64,000 nt of DNA from Stigonema ocellatum SAG 48.90 = DSM 106950 (GTDB taxonomy: Bacteria > Cyanobacteriota > Cyanobacteriia > Cyanobacteriales > Nostocaceae): positions 1 to 64,000 of the forward strand of contig JADQBA010000005.1 in assembly GCA_016903675.1 (NCBI GenBank), read 5' to 3'. Positions 27,372 through 36,293 of this stretch are shown here, one piece after another. Under the pieces are notes generated by a model. It was not told the origin of the DNA, did not search any database, and was given only the letters and a program-made list of their open reading frames with translations. A program made the translations under genes and the position numbers. Within the stretch, counting starts at the first letter, position 1. Each line of letters starts with the position of its first letter.

Positions 27372-27893
27372 ATGAGTAGTAGCGAAGAATATAAACGTCA
27401 AATTCTGAAAGATTTGGCTCAAGGTAATACGGAATCCCTCGATAACGTCTCATCTGACCCAGCAAAGGAATATCAGAACTTTGACGATTTTTCTCAGCGT
27501 TCATCCCATGAAGAACGTCGCCAGTTGTTTAGTCGGTCTTTAAATCACGACACCATCTCTCCCACCCAGATGGAGCCTGAACTCCAAAAAGCGATCGCCC
27601 AGATCAAACCAAATGAACGGGATGATGTCGCTCGTTCCTTTTTCAAGCACTTAAAGCAAAGAGGTTTGGACGATCGCCATCTAGAACAACAGTTGGGTCT
27701 TTCCACCCACAACCCCAATCACATAACTGCTGATGATCTCATCAAACTCGCAGCTTTCACCTATCACAACCACCCCGACATCTTTCAAGAAGTCATGGCG
27801 GAGCAACCAGCTATTGTCAAGTTTCTTAGCAACCCGCTCATAGGAGCAGCTTTGGGTGCGGTCGCCTCTAAATGGTTTGGTCATCATAGATAA
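27372..27893 (+). CDS. soluble helical protein of unknown function
   Basis: 173 residues, start ATG 27372 after AAGGAGATT. Mostly helical and charged (EEYKRQILKDLAQGN..., ERDDVARSFFKHLKQRGLDD), with a C-terminal IGAALGAVASKWFGHH segment that could touch a membrane. Third gene of the cluster. A MITE begins 6 bp after the stop codon. Confidence 0.72.
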   Translation: MSSSEEYKRQILKDLAQGNTESLDNVSSDPAKEYQNFDDFSQRSSHEERRQLFSRSLNHDTISPTQMEPELQKAIAQIKPNERDDVARSFFKHLKQRGLDDRHLEQQLGLSTHNPNHITADDLIKLAAFTYHNHPDIFQEVMAEQPAIVKFLSNPLIGAALGAVASKWFGHHR

Positions 27894-27898
27894 CACTG

Positions 27899-27993
27899 CA
27901 ATACGGTTCGGTTAGGGGTAGTTGGGGAACGGAGAAACCGGGTAACTTCTGCGAAACCCGGTTTCTGTCTGGGTGCTTATCCGAACCGTATTG
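27899..27993. mobile_element. MITE-like element with 13-bp terminal inverted repeats
   Basis: CAATACGGTTCGG and its complement bound a 95-bp unit containing the AAACCGGGT...ACCCGGTTT hairpin. Located between two genes of one transcriptional direction, it may act as an RNA processing site or terminator. Confidence 0.8.
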
Positions 27994-28067
27994 GTTAATA
28001 CTGTTTAACGCTCGTAGTTGCTAAGGGCGCCCTTAGCAACTACAAACTTTAATGAGAGGAAAAAACG

Positions 28068-31000
28068 ATGTTTTCAAGTATAGAATTTGCTCAAATAGCG
28101 GCGCAAGAAATTGTGACTCCAGAAGAAGCATCATTGATATTTTCTGGACCACAATTTTTTGTAGCCTTGCTTGCTGGTGTTGTGATGGCATTTGCCTTCC
28201 AATTACTATTAACAAACTTCTCTGTCGCTGTAGGAATCTCTTCTTTGGGGAATAACTCAGGAGATGATTCCTCAGAAAGCTTGGGCGGAACGATTCGCAA
28301 AGTTGAAACCTCAGCTGGTATTTGGGCACTTGTGACTGCAACTCTTGCATTATTCAGTGCTTGTTTTCTAGCGGTGAAACTGAGCTTAATTGAGAGTACG
28401 CTTCAGGGAGCAATTATTGGTGTAGTCATCTGGTCTACCTACTTCTCAGTACTAGTGTGGGTGGGTTCATCAGCAGTAGGTTCGTTGATTGGTTCTGTCG
28501 TCAGCACTGCTACTTCTGGCTTTCAAGGACTGATGGGTACAGCAACTGCTGCAATAGGGGCGAATGCAGCGAAAAACCAGGCGGTTTCTACTGCTGAGGA
28601 AATTACAGCCGCTGTCCGTCGCGAACTAACCTCGGGGTTTGACCCAGAAACTATCCGTAATACACTACAGAGTTCTGTTGCTTCTCTACAATTACCGCAA
28701 CTGGATGTCAAAGAAATTCGCCGTCAATTTGACAAGCTGCTGGGTGATGTAGATTTGCAATCTATCGTTGATAGCGATGTGCTAAAAAATGTCAATCGCC
28801 AGACATTTGTGGATTTAATCAGCAATCGTACAAATTTCTCGCAAGAAGATATTAATAAAATTGCTGACCAACTTGAAGCTGCTTGGAAGCAAGTTGTCAA
28901 TGGGCAAAATCCTACAGAGCAAGTGATTGAGTTTCTCAACTCAGCAACTCCCGAAGATTTGAATTCAGAAAAATTAAGTGAACGTCTTCAGGAAATAGTG
29001 ACAGCCGGAGTCAGCAACGGTAAGCAGAACAATGGTGTGATACAGCAAGTTGTTAGATATGGCTTAGGCGCTGCTGTCCCAGCAGTTCTCAACAGAGTCA
29101 ACATTGGAAATGTTGATGTTGAAAAAATTAAACCTCAGTTGCAAAAGCTGAAAGAAAAAGTTCAGGATTTAGATGTGGAGAAAATTACTTCGCAACTGAA
29201 AGAACTGACAAGTAAAGCAACTGAACAAATAACTGAAAAATTATCAACGCCCTCCCAAAATACTATTAAGGGAGATGTAGAAGACTACATACTGAATTCT
29301 TTCCCCTGGCATTTCAACTCCATCACCATCAAAGAGGAATTCAAAGACGTCATCTTTGACCAACAGGCAAATCCCGCAAATGTGAGACGAGAATTAGAAG
29401 AACTCAACTCTGAGTATTTTACTAATTTGTTGAAACAGCGGGGCGACCTCAGCGAAGCGAGGATAAAGGAAATTGCTGAACAGTTGGAAAGCGATCGCAC
29501 TGAAGTGTTAAACACTGTACAGCAGGCGGAAGCACAGGAGAAATCACAAAATCTCCGCACGCGCATCGAAGATTATCTGCGTTCTACTGGGAAAGAAGAA
29601 CTCAACCCAGAAGGTATAACACGGGATTTTGGAAAGTTGTTGGAAGACCCAGAAGCAGGTTTTGAAAGTTTAAGCGATCGCTTCAAGGAATTTGACCGTG
29701 ATACCTTGGTGCAATTGCTCCAGCAACGTCAAGATATCAGTGAAGAGGAGGCTAACAATATTGTTGGTCAACTCGAAGGCACCCGTGATAATGTGTTGAA
29801 TCGGGCTAAAGAACTGCAAGAGCAAGCAAGAGCCAAAGCTGATGAACTGCGTCAAAAGGTAGAAGAATATCTCCGCAATACCAGCAAAGAAGAACTCAAT
29901 CCTGAAGGTATCAAGCGCGATTTTAAAGTCTTGCTGGAAGACCCCCAAGCTGGAATAAGTCTCTTACGCTCTCGTCTATCGCAATTTGACCGCGATACCC
30001 TGGTGCAATTACTGAGTCAGCGTCAAGATTTGAGTGAGGAGCAAGTCAACCAAACCCTCGACCAACTCGAATCGGTACGAAATAACATTTTACAAGCACC
30101 TCAGAAAGTCGCAGACCAGGCGAAACAGCAGTACGAGCAAACTACGAGTGCGATTACAGAATATCTCCGCAATACCAAGTTAGAAGAACTGAATCCAGAA
30201 GGCATTCAGCGAGATTTGACTAAATTGCTGGAGAATCCTCAAGAGGGTGCTGATGCACTACGCGATCGCCTGTCTCAAGTAGATCGAGAAACTTTGGTCA
30301 AACTCCTAACCCAACGGGGAGACTTGAGTGAAGAGCAGGTTAATCAAATCATAGACTCTGTACAACAAACCTTTGCTAGTATTGTGGGAGCGCCGCGACG
30401 CTTGGCAAACCGTGCAACTGAACAGGTCAAGAATTTTGAAGCTTCTTTGGAAGACTACTTGCGCAACACTAACAAAGAAGAGCTTAACCCAGAAGGTATT
30501 AAGCGGGATTTGCAATTGTTACTGTCTTCTCCCCGCGCTGGAGTGACTTCTTTGGGCGATCGCGCCTCCAAGTTCGACCGTTCTACCCTTGTGGCTTTGC
30601 TGTCCCAGCGTGAGGATATCAGTGAAGAGGAAGCTAACCGGATTGTGGATCAAATTGAGTCTGTTCGCAACTCCATTGTGGAACAATTTCAGCAGATCCA
30701 GCAAAGGGTACAATCGGTGGTGGATAGCATTTTTGGCTCTATCCGTGACTCTCTCAACTCGCTGAATCGTCCGGAACTGAACGCAGAAGGCATTCAGCAA
30801 GACTTTGCCAAATTGTTTGACGATCCGCAAGCCGGATTTGATGCGTTGCGCGATCGCCTCACTCAATTTGATCGTGGAACCCTAGTTGCCATTCTTAGCT
30901 CTCGTGAGGATATTTCTGAGGAGCAAGCTAACAAAATTATTGACCAAATTGAAGCAGCGCGAGATAGTGTGCTGCACCGCGCCGAACGCATTCAGAAGGA

Positions 31001-31160
31001 AACCCAAAGACGCCTGGATGCACTGAAACAGCAAGCTCAAAAGCAAGCTGAAGAAACTAAGAAAGCTGTTGCCGGTGCTGCTTGGTGGTTATTTAATACA
31101 GCTTTGGTTTCCCTCGTTGCTTCAGCAATAGCTGGTGCTTCAGCCATCGGGTGGAACTAG
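28068..31160 (+). CDS. 1030-residue membrane protein with tandem 95-110-residue repeats
   Basis: Start ATG 28068 after GAGAGGAAA. The N-terminal 160 residues contain about four membrane helices (FFVALLAGVVMAFAFQLLL, GIWALVTATLALFSACFLA, GAIIGVVIWSTYFSVLVWVG and a following Gly/Ser stretch). The bulk is six or so diverged repeats, each with EDYLRNT.KEELNPEGI.RD, LL.DP.AG...L..RL..FDRDTLV.LL.QR and DISEEEAN.I..QLE. These are probably helical and partly coiled-coil. A final hydrophobic helix (WLFNTALVSLVASAIAGASA) suggests anchoring at both ends. Overall this looks like a large scaffold or tether at a membrane. Function unknown. Confidence 0.82.
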   Translation: MFSSIEFAQIAAQEIVTPEEASLIFSGPQFFVALLAGVVMAFAFQLLLTNFSVAVGISSLGNNSGDDSSESLGGTIRKVETSAGIWALVTATLALFSACFLAVKLSLIESTLQGAIIGVVIWSTYFSVLVWVGSSAVGSLIGSVVSTATSGFQGLMGTATAAIGANAAKNQAVSTAEEITAAVRRELTSGFDPETIRNTLQSSVASLQLPQLDVKEIRRQFDKLLGDVDLQSIVDSDVLKNVNRQTFVDLISNRTNFSQEDINKIADQLEAAWKQVVNGQNPTEQVIEFLNSATPEDLNSEKLSERLQEIVTAGVSNGKQNNGVIQQVVRYGLGAAVPAVLNRVNIGNVDVEKIKPQLQKLKEKVQDLDVEKITSQLKELTSKATEQITEKLSTPSQNTIKGDVEDYILNSFPWHFNSITIKEEFKDVIFDQQANPANVRRELEELNSEYFTNLLKQRGDLSEARIKEIAEQLESDRTEVLNTVQQAEAQEKSQNLRTRIEDYLRSTGKEELNPEGITRDFGKLLEDPEAGFESLSDRFKEFDRDTLVQLLQQRQDISEEEANNIVGQLEGTRDNVLNRAKELQEQARAKADELRQKVEEYLRNTSKEELNPEGIKRDFKVLLEDPQAGISLLRSRLSQFDRDTLVQLLSQRQDLSEEQVNQTLDQLESVRNNILQAPQKVADQAKQQYEQTTSAITEYLRNTKLEELNPEGIQRDLTKLLENPQEGADALRDRLSQVDRETLVKLLTQRGDLSEEQVNQIIDSVQQTFASIVGAPRRLANRATEQVKNFEASLEDYLRNTNKEELNPEGIKRDLQLLLSSPRAGVTSLGDRASKFDRSTLVALLSQREDISEEEANRIVDQIESVRNSIVEQFQQIQQRVQSVVDSIFGSIRDSLNSLNRPELNAEGIQQDFAKLFDDPQAGFDALRDRLTQFDRGTLVAILSSREDISEEQANKIIDQIEAARDSVLHRAERIQKETQRRLDALKQQAQKQAEETKKAVAGAAWWLFNTALVSLVASAIAGASAIGWN

Positions 31161-31190
31161 TGCAGGGAGGCGCGGAGTTAGGAGTTAGGA

Positions 31191-31296
31191 CAATACTGCG
31201 TAGGTTTTGAATTCTTGAGGTGCCAGTGAGGTGCCAGAAACCCGGTAACTTTGGCGAAACCGGGTTTCTAATTTTTGCAAATCCTACGCAGTATTG
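31191..31296. mobile_element. MITE with near-perfect 19-bp ends and flanking direct repeats
   Basis: CAATACTGCGTAGGTTTTG at the left and its complement with one mismatch at the right. A 17-bp direct repeat GGGAGGCGCGGAGTTAG lies at 31165-31181 and 31296-31312. The interior has the AAACCCGG hairpin. Confidence 0.82.
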
Positions 31297-31333
31297 GGAG
31301 GCGCGGAGTTAGCTCATATCTTGCACCATCATC

Positions 31334-31486
31334 TTATTGCAAAAAAAGCAGCCTAAAACCCTGATTATTGTGTAGGGTGGGCACTGCCCACCAAACCTCC
31401 CTATCGAAGGTGCAAGATGTCAGTTTTATCTGTGAGTTAAGGGATTGATATGCTTCCCAAAAAGAGGGAAGGGTTGCGGACTTCAT
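31334..31486 (-). pseudogene. truncated RelE/ParE-like toxin
   Basis: The ATG overlaps the antitoxin stop codon (ATGA). The first 21 residues, MKSATLPSFWEAYQSLNSQIK, match the N-terminus of cyanobacterial RelE/ParE-superfamily toxins. After that the sequence enters a GGTGGGCAGTGCCCACC repeat and ends after 50 codons, far short of the usual 85-100. The ribonuclease fold is therefore missing. Confidence 0.65.
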
Positions 31487-31713
31487 AACTTGTCATAGTC
31501 CATTGGTTGAGCAAGTCCTTCCCTAATCTCTTGCTTAGCACGTTGGGCTGCTGCTTTGAGTTGTTGTTGAGTTTTCTTAAATGACTCGTCCCATTGAAGT
31601 TCGTCTTGCAGATCCTCAAGATACTCTCTCAGATGCTCTACAACTTTGGCTTGTACGACTTCAGGCAAAGACTCCATCATCTTAATCACAGTAGTAATTG
31701 CCTCAGATGACAT
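31483..31713 (-). CDS. antitoxin-like protein, orphaned
   Basis: 76 residues from ATG 31713, preceded by AAGGGAAAT; an upstream start at 31779 is less likely. Helical: ITTVIKMMESLPEVVQAKVVEHL, then LQDELQWDESFKKTQQQL and a C-terminal GLAQPMDYDKL typical of small cyanobacterial antitoxins encoded before RelE-like toxins. The 4-bp overlap with the toxin remnant shows it was the first gene of the pair. It may persist as neutral relic or cross-protect against related toxins. Confidence 0.7.
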   Translation of the reverse strand: MSSEAITTVIKMMESLPEVVQAKVVEHLREYLEDLQDELQWDESFKKTQQQLKAAAQRAKQEIREGLAQPMDYDKL

Positions 31714-32060
31714 AACAGTATTTCCCTTCACAACTTGACCTAGGGGCTTGTACCGATGTTCGGTATAGCGAGCACACATCCTATGGAAATAAAAAATTGA
31801 CTATAACCGAAAAAAACACTATAAGTCAAGATAATTCATAATTTATAATTCATACACACAGGACTTACTGATTGACAAAATAGCTAATTTGTGTGTAAGC
31901 GGAAAGAAAGAAAATTTCAGGCGATCGCTCACAAGCAGCAGAAGTGGGGTCAGCGACAAAGTAGAGTTGAAGTTTTATAAGGGCTTGGTGCGTTACGACG
32001 TTCCGTCAAACACACCCTACAATACTTAATTTTTTTCATAAATCAAACTAGTTGTATAGT

Positions 32061-32092
32061 AAAGCCTCTCTTTCGAGAGGCTTTGTTTTTTT
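32061..32092 (+). terminator. intrinsic terminator
   Basis: Stem AAAGCCTCTC / GAGAGGCTTT, loop TTTC, followed by GTTTTTTTAG. It lies 50 bp past the hsp20 3' end; the U-run faces the plus strand and an A-rich flank allows bidirectional use. Confidence 0.75.
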
Positions 32093-32143
32093 AGTCAACA
32101 AACATGCAAAGAAAACTCACGTAACTACCAATTAGGCAGCAAC

Positions 32144-32581
32144 TTACGCTAGATTAACTTTGACAACTTTGTTCTTTTCTTCTTGAGCTTTAGGCAGTGT
32201 CAAATTCAAAATGCCGTCTTTGTATTCTGCGGTAACGCTGGTATTTTGAATGCGAGCAGGTAAAGGAATGACCCGTTGGAACTTGCCATAGTGGAATTCA
32301 GTCACAGTACGACCTTTATCCTCAGTTTTAGTTTCAGACTTCCGTTCACCAGTGATAGCAACAGCATTCTCTGTCACTTGTACATCCAAATCTTTAGCTT
32401 CGATCCCTGGCACTTCTAGCTTCAAGTGAACAGCATCTGCTGTTTCATGGAGTTCAGCAGCCGGAAATTTACCATTACCTTTTTCAAGTTCTGTGAGTGG
32501 TGATAAAGCGTCATCAAACAAACGGTTCATTTGGCGTTGAATAGAGTTGAATTCTTGCCATGGGTTGTAACGAACTATCAT
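32144..32581 (-). CDS. hspA: small heat-shock protein Hsp20
   Basis: 145 residues. N-terminal MIVRYNPWQEFNSIQRQMNRLFDD, then the alpha-crystallin domain (about 40-140) with LEVPGIEAKDLDVQVTENAVAITGER, EFHYGKFQRVIPLP and the C-terminal GILNLTLPKA. It forms oligomers that hold unfolding proteins and can associate with membranes. Length and motifs match cyanobacterial HspA. Single-gene unit. Confidence 0.93.
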   Translation of the reverse strand: MIVRYNPWQEFNSIQRQMNRLFDDALSPLTELEKGNGKFPAAELHETADAVHLKLEVPGIEAKDLDVQVTENAVAITGERKSETKTEDKGRTVTEFHYGKFQRVIPLPARIQNTSVTAEYKDGILNLTLPKAQEEKNKVVKVNLA

Positions 32582-33093
32582 AATTGATTCTCCCTTGGAT
32601 AAGTTTGAGTGATTAAGGATTTAACTCCTTGCTTTAGTTTCATATTATTAATAAATAAAAAAGCTGTAAATTCGGTTTTCACGACTAGTTAAATCATAAT
32701 GACCGATCAACTCATATCTTGCACCAACGTGTTAATACTGAAATTTTGTTATTTCAATAAACATACATTTTTGTCAATAAAACGTAAAATCGGTTTTTTA
32801 AGCAGGAGTTGGCAGGCTTTGTTTGTGTAGCCTGACCCTTCTAGGGTGTAGGTGCAAGATATGAGCCTCCGACTAGCGGCGATCGCCACTAGCAACATAT
32901 GAAAGATACACATTTTTCTTCACTTTCTGAAAGCCTTGCTGTATAAGGGTTCTAAAATGTGTATCTTAGGAGTTAACACGCAGCAGAACCAGGAGAGCGA
33001 TCGCGCTTAAGAGCAGCCCCTTTTGGGCGATCGGGTGAGCACTGCACAACTTAATCTTAGGTTAATCTAGGTATAGTTAAGTACAAATGAACT
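32582..33093. other. intergenic region with 65-bp inverted-repeat element
   Basis: 512 bases holding the hsp20 promoter. At 32903-32967 a unit is bounded by perfect 14-bp inverted repeats AAGATACACATTTT / AAAATGTGTATCTT, MITE-like. A GGTGCAAGATATGAG motif (32848-32865) and its inverted form (32709-32725) also recur elsewhere. Confidence 0.6.
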
Positions 33094-33243
33094 ATGCCTA
33101 AGATTTCGACACAGGAAGCGAGTGATTTATTGGGTGTTCACCCAGAAACTTTGAGACGGTGGAAAGAAGAGGGGAAAATTGTTGCAGATCGCACTACGGG
33201 AGGACACAGAAGATACGACGTTGCTAAACTTTTAGGCACGTGA
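33094..33243 (+). pseudogene. IS607-type TnpA remnant: HTH domain only
   Basis: 49 residues, MPKISTQEASDLLGVHPETLRRWKEEGK..., ending GGHRRYDVAKLLGT. This is the MerR-like helix-turn-helix found at the N-terminus of IS607 serine-recombinase transposases. The catalytic resolvase domain (normally YARVSS...) is absent and the frame ends in TGA, so transposition function is lost. The piece might still bind DNA and regulate the tnpB that begins 230 bp downstream. It is either a decay product or a stripped-down regulator. Confidence 0.72.
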
Positions 33244-33472
33244 CTAGCGTGAAGGGAAGACGATCTGTTATGCCCCCAGGGCAAACTCATTTTTTTGAAA
33301 AGTGCGTCGCCCTAAATTTTTAGGGGACAATGCGTCATCAAAATAAGTCTTTGATTGAGGAATTAGATAAAAGTGCTAAAAAAATATCATAAACTTACGA
33401 AATTGACTTATAATATAGCTGTATAATAACAGTAAGCTTAGCAAAATAAACGAATGAAGGAGGTGATAGAGC

Positions 33473-35155
33473 TTGTCCGTTATAACTATCCAAACAACAG
33501 CAACTAGTACCATTCAAAATAAAGCAGCACTAGATTACCTGCAAGAGTACGGGGTGGTTTTTGGACAAGCTACCCGGACAGCTTTCTCGCTACGTAACCG
33601 GATTGGAAAGACAGAAACCAAAGAGTCTGAGTTAGAAAAAACCATCTGTAAAGAGCTAGAAAAGCGCTTTGGGATGTCTAACTCAGAAGCGAAGAATGTT
33701 TACAATAAAGCATCTGCCACCTACGCTTCTCAGGTTGAATTAGCAGACCTTTACATAGAGGATAACTACGAAAGAATTAAGGAGATTCGTAGGACAATCA
33801 AGAAGTTAGAATTTAAGCTTAATAAAGCTGTTGTTTCTGGGCAGGAATCAACCGTCAAAAAACTCAAAAGGAAGATTCACTTTAAACAACAGAAAATTAA
33901 TAAGCTTGATGCCAAAATCTTACATCTTAAAGAGTCAAGAGCTACCGGAAAATTCACCGTAACTTTTGGGTCTTCCAAGTTATTTGAGAAGCAATATAGG
34001 CTGGAAGAGAATGGCTACAACAACAAGCAAGAATGGCTGGAAGATTGGCAAGCATCGCGTTCGGCACGTTCTTTCTTCATAGGCTCCAAGAACTATCAGG
34101 GTGGTAATCAACTGGTTAGATATGATGCTAATCTGCGTACCTTAACCATCACTGTCACCCCCAAGTTGAGAGCAAAGTACGGTGACACTGTTATCCTTCA
34201 TAATATTAGTTTCGCCTACGGTCAAGAGTGGTTGTTGGCAACAATAGAGCCAGTAAAACGCATCTCTACCCGTAAAGGTAATGATGGAGAGAAAAAGGAA
34301 ACATCTAGGAACGGTAGCAAGCAGCCAGTTACCTACGAAGTAGTTAACAAAGATGGGGAGTTTTATGTTAACGCAACACTTGAAACTGTAGACCCAGTAA
34401 TACAGTCATCCTTAGAAAACGGTGCGTTAGGAATAGACTTTAACCCAGGCAGCATTGATTGGGCTTTGATAGACCGTCATGGTAACTTAAAGCGCCACGG
34501 TTCCATCAAGATTAATGTTCAGGATAAGCGCTCTGTACAAACAGAAGACATCATCGGGAAAGTGGTATTTCAAGTAGTCAAGATTGCGTCAGAGTACAAC
34601 GTTCCTGTAGTCATTGAAGATTTAGATTTTGCTCAAAAGAAAGCATCCATGAAGTCCAAGGGCAAGAAGTATGCCAGAATGCTTTCTTCTATGTGTTACA
34701 GTCAGTTTACCCAGATGATTGAGTCTAGATGTATCAAATCTGGGATAGAACTGATTAAAGTTAAACCTGCCTACACCTCAGTTATTGGGGTGACAAAATA
34801 CATGGCAGCTTACGGTCTGAATTCTGGGTGCGCCGCTGGGATGGTGATAGCGCGTCGTGGTCAGAATCGGACTGAAAGATTACCTAACCGCCTTGATTCT
34901 TACTTCAAGAAGCCGGAGGACAAATTGAAGTCGGGAGCTTGGACGCGGGTAGCTTGTCAGATTAATATTTGTGGTGGTTTTAATCGCCACAAATTTTATT
35001 CCCCTGGTATCAAACAGGTAAAGACTAACTGTCTTTTGCACGGCACGCTACGGCAAACAACGACTTCTAAGAAGTTTGATACTGTGCAGGTACTCGTGAC
35101 CCCTCATATCCATAAAAAGCCTTGCGCTATCGGCTCTCCTGTCCTTAAGGGCTAA
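33473..35155 (+). CDS. tnpB: divergent IS607-associated TnpB without zinc ribbon
   Basis: 560 residues from TTG 33473, preceded by a full-length Shine-Dalgarno AAGGAGGTGAT. The N-terminal domain is helical and Lys-rich (about 50-165). RuvC-I aspartate is in LGIDFNPGSIDWALID (D322) and RuvC-II glutamate in VVIEDLDF (E382). The region that is normally zinc finger plus RuvC-III reads PAYTSVIGVTKYMAAYGLNS and then GCAAGMVIARRG, with no Cys pairs and no aspartate at the usual third position. Such TnpBs form a distinct group. Either an alternative acid completes the site or the nuclease is altered to binding only. It is otherwise intact and uninterrupted. Confidence 0.85.
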   Translation: MSVITIQTTATSTIQNKAALDYLQEYGVVFGQATRTAFSLRNRIGKTETKESELEKTICKELEKRFGMSNSEAKNVYNKASATYASQVELADLYIEDNYERIKEIRRTIKKLEFKLNKAVVSGQESTVKKLKRKIHFKQQKINKLDAKILHLKESRATGKFTVTFGSSKLFEKQYRLEENGYNNKQEWLEDWQASRSARSFFIGSKNYQGGNQLVRYDANLRTLTITVTPKLRAKYGDTVILHNISFAYGQEWLLATIEPVKRISTRKGNDGEKKETSRNGSKQPVTYEVVNKDGEFYVNATLETVDPVIQSSLENGALGIDFNPGSIDWALIDRHGNLKRHGSIKINVQDKRSVQTEDIIGKVVFQVVKIASEYNVPVVIEDLDFAQKKASMKSKGKKYARMLSSMCYSQFTQMIESRCIKSGIELIKVKPAYTSVIGVTKYMAAYGLNSGCAAGMVIARRGQNRTERLPNRLDSYFKKPEDKLKSGAWTRVACQINICGGFNRHKFYSPGIKQVKTNCLLHGTLRQTTTSKKFDTVQVLVTPHIHKKPCAIGSPVLKG

Positions 35156-35407
35156 ATCCTTAAGTTTGCCCAGGTTTTGAGTAGCGCTATAGAACTTAAC
35201 CCAAGTTGCGCGTTATCAAATTGAATGTAATGCTGAGTAGATTGTTTAACGTATTGATTCCATAGCGCGTATTGGCGCTTGGAATTCTTTTTTTTGCATG
35301 ACTTTCAACGAGATTTGACGCTCTTTGCTCCACATCATCCTCAACAGTGTAATCGGTATAGGCCGAATCACGACGACACTACTACGGGGTCGTCAAAAAA
35401 GTAGAAC

Positions 35408-35779
35408 TTACTCTCTACGTCGCACAGTACGAGATAAAGCACGACGGAGTTCGACAAAAGTTATAGCGCCAATCAGAGACACAGGCAGTCTTTGTGCTAA
35501 TAGTTCTGTAATCTTCTCATTTATGACACTGGCAACTGTATTGTCTGGCAGATTGACAAAAATTACTCCGGTTGTAAAGTTATCTGGCCAGTTCTTTTCT
35601 ATAGCAAAACCTCGGTCACGGGTAATAATAATTGCGTCAGAGGAAATCGCTGCTTCAAAAACTTCGTTATCAGGTCGTCCTTGCAGACCAATATCACGTA
35701 CATCCTCTACTGTAAAACCGATTGCTGTAATCTTTGCCGCTAGAGTTCTCGGCATATTTTCATCAACGAGAAAATTCAA
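35408..35779 (-). CDS. DUF5615 PIN-like toxin
   Basis: 123 residues. MNFLVDENMPRTLAAKI (N-terminal aspartate), VRDIGLQGRPDNEV and AIIITRDRGFAIEKNW carry the acidic residues of the PIN-like DUF5615 family, the predicted RNase partner of DUF433 antitoxins. The start lies 3 bp after the antitoxin gene, indicating coupling. The ending RTVRRRE is normal. Confidence 0.85.
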   Translation of the reverse strand: MNFLVDENMPRTLAAKITAIGFTVEDVRDIGLQGRPDNEVFEAAISSDAIIITRDRGFAIEKNWPDNFTTGVIFVNLPDNTVASVINEKITELLAQRLPVSLIGAITFVELRRALSRTVRRRE

Positions 35780-35782
35780 GCC

Positions 35783-36013
35783 TTAAACTCCTGTTAAAGG
35801 CACAACAGATGTTTTCGACACTAAGTCGGCTGCATACGCTAGTGCTGCTTCCACTTGCTCTAGTGTTAATTCATATTCCTGCATAACTTCTTCTTTGTTC
35901 ATTCCCCCTGCTAGGGAACCAATAACAATAGACACAGGCAGTCGTGTTCCTGTGATAACTGTAGCACCATGATGAATGTGAGGATTTATGGTGATGTGTG
36001 TGGCAATTTCCAT
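35783..36013 (-). CDS. DUF433 antitoxin
   Basis: 76 residues, MEIATHITINPHIHHGATVITGTRLPVSIVIGSLAGGMNKEEVMQEYELTLEQVEAALAY shortened to the DUF433 core: the HHGATVITGTR motif and a helix-turn-helix with EEVMQEY and LTLEQV. DUF433 proteins are DNA-binding antitoxins preceding DUF5615 toxins. First gene of the pair. Confidence 0.87.
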   Translation of the reverse strand: MEIATHITINPHIHHGATVITGTRLPVSIVIGSLAGGMNKEEVMQEYELTLEQVEAALAYAADLVSKTSVVPLTGV

Positions 36014-36293
36014 AATTAGTTAGCAAAAAAGAGACTTGGAGTTCATGGAGCGGGTATCGGTAACCTCGCCAGTAAGTCCAAATACTAATTCTACCAGACC
36101 ACACCAGTTTTTGCAACACTACTACTGTAGCGGATGCCGTAGACTTAAGCCAGAACTATCTTTCCATAAGCCTTACAGGACTTGACGTGAAAAGTCAGAT
36201 ATATGTAGGGGTTTGTTGGAAAAGTTTTGACCTTTAACCTGCTACATCTAGCGTGCCTTTAATTTTTTGCAACACAACCGTCAGATAAGGTTT

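Noticed and set aside
33473..35155. Cas12-type effector with CRISPR array or Tn7-like genes
   Set aside because: No CRISPR repeats, no tnsB/tnsC/tniQ nearby; protein motifs fit IS607-associated TnpB.
35325..35786. Plus-strand 153-codon frame
   Set aside because: Antisense to the DUF5615 toxin, which has clear family motifs and antitoxin coupling.
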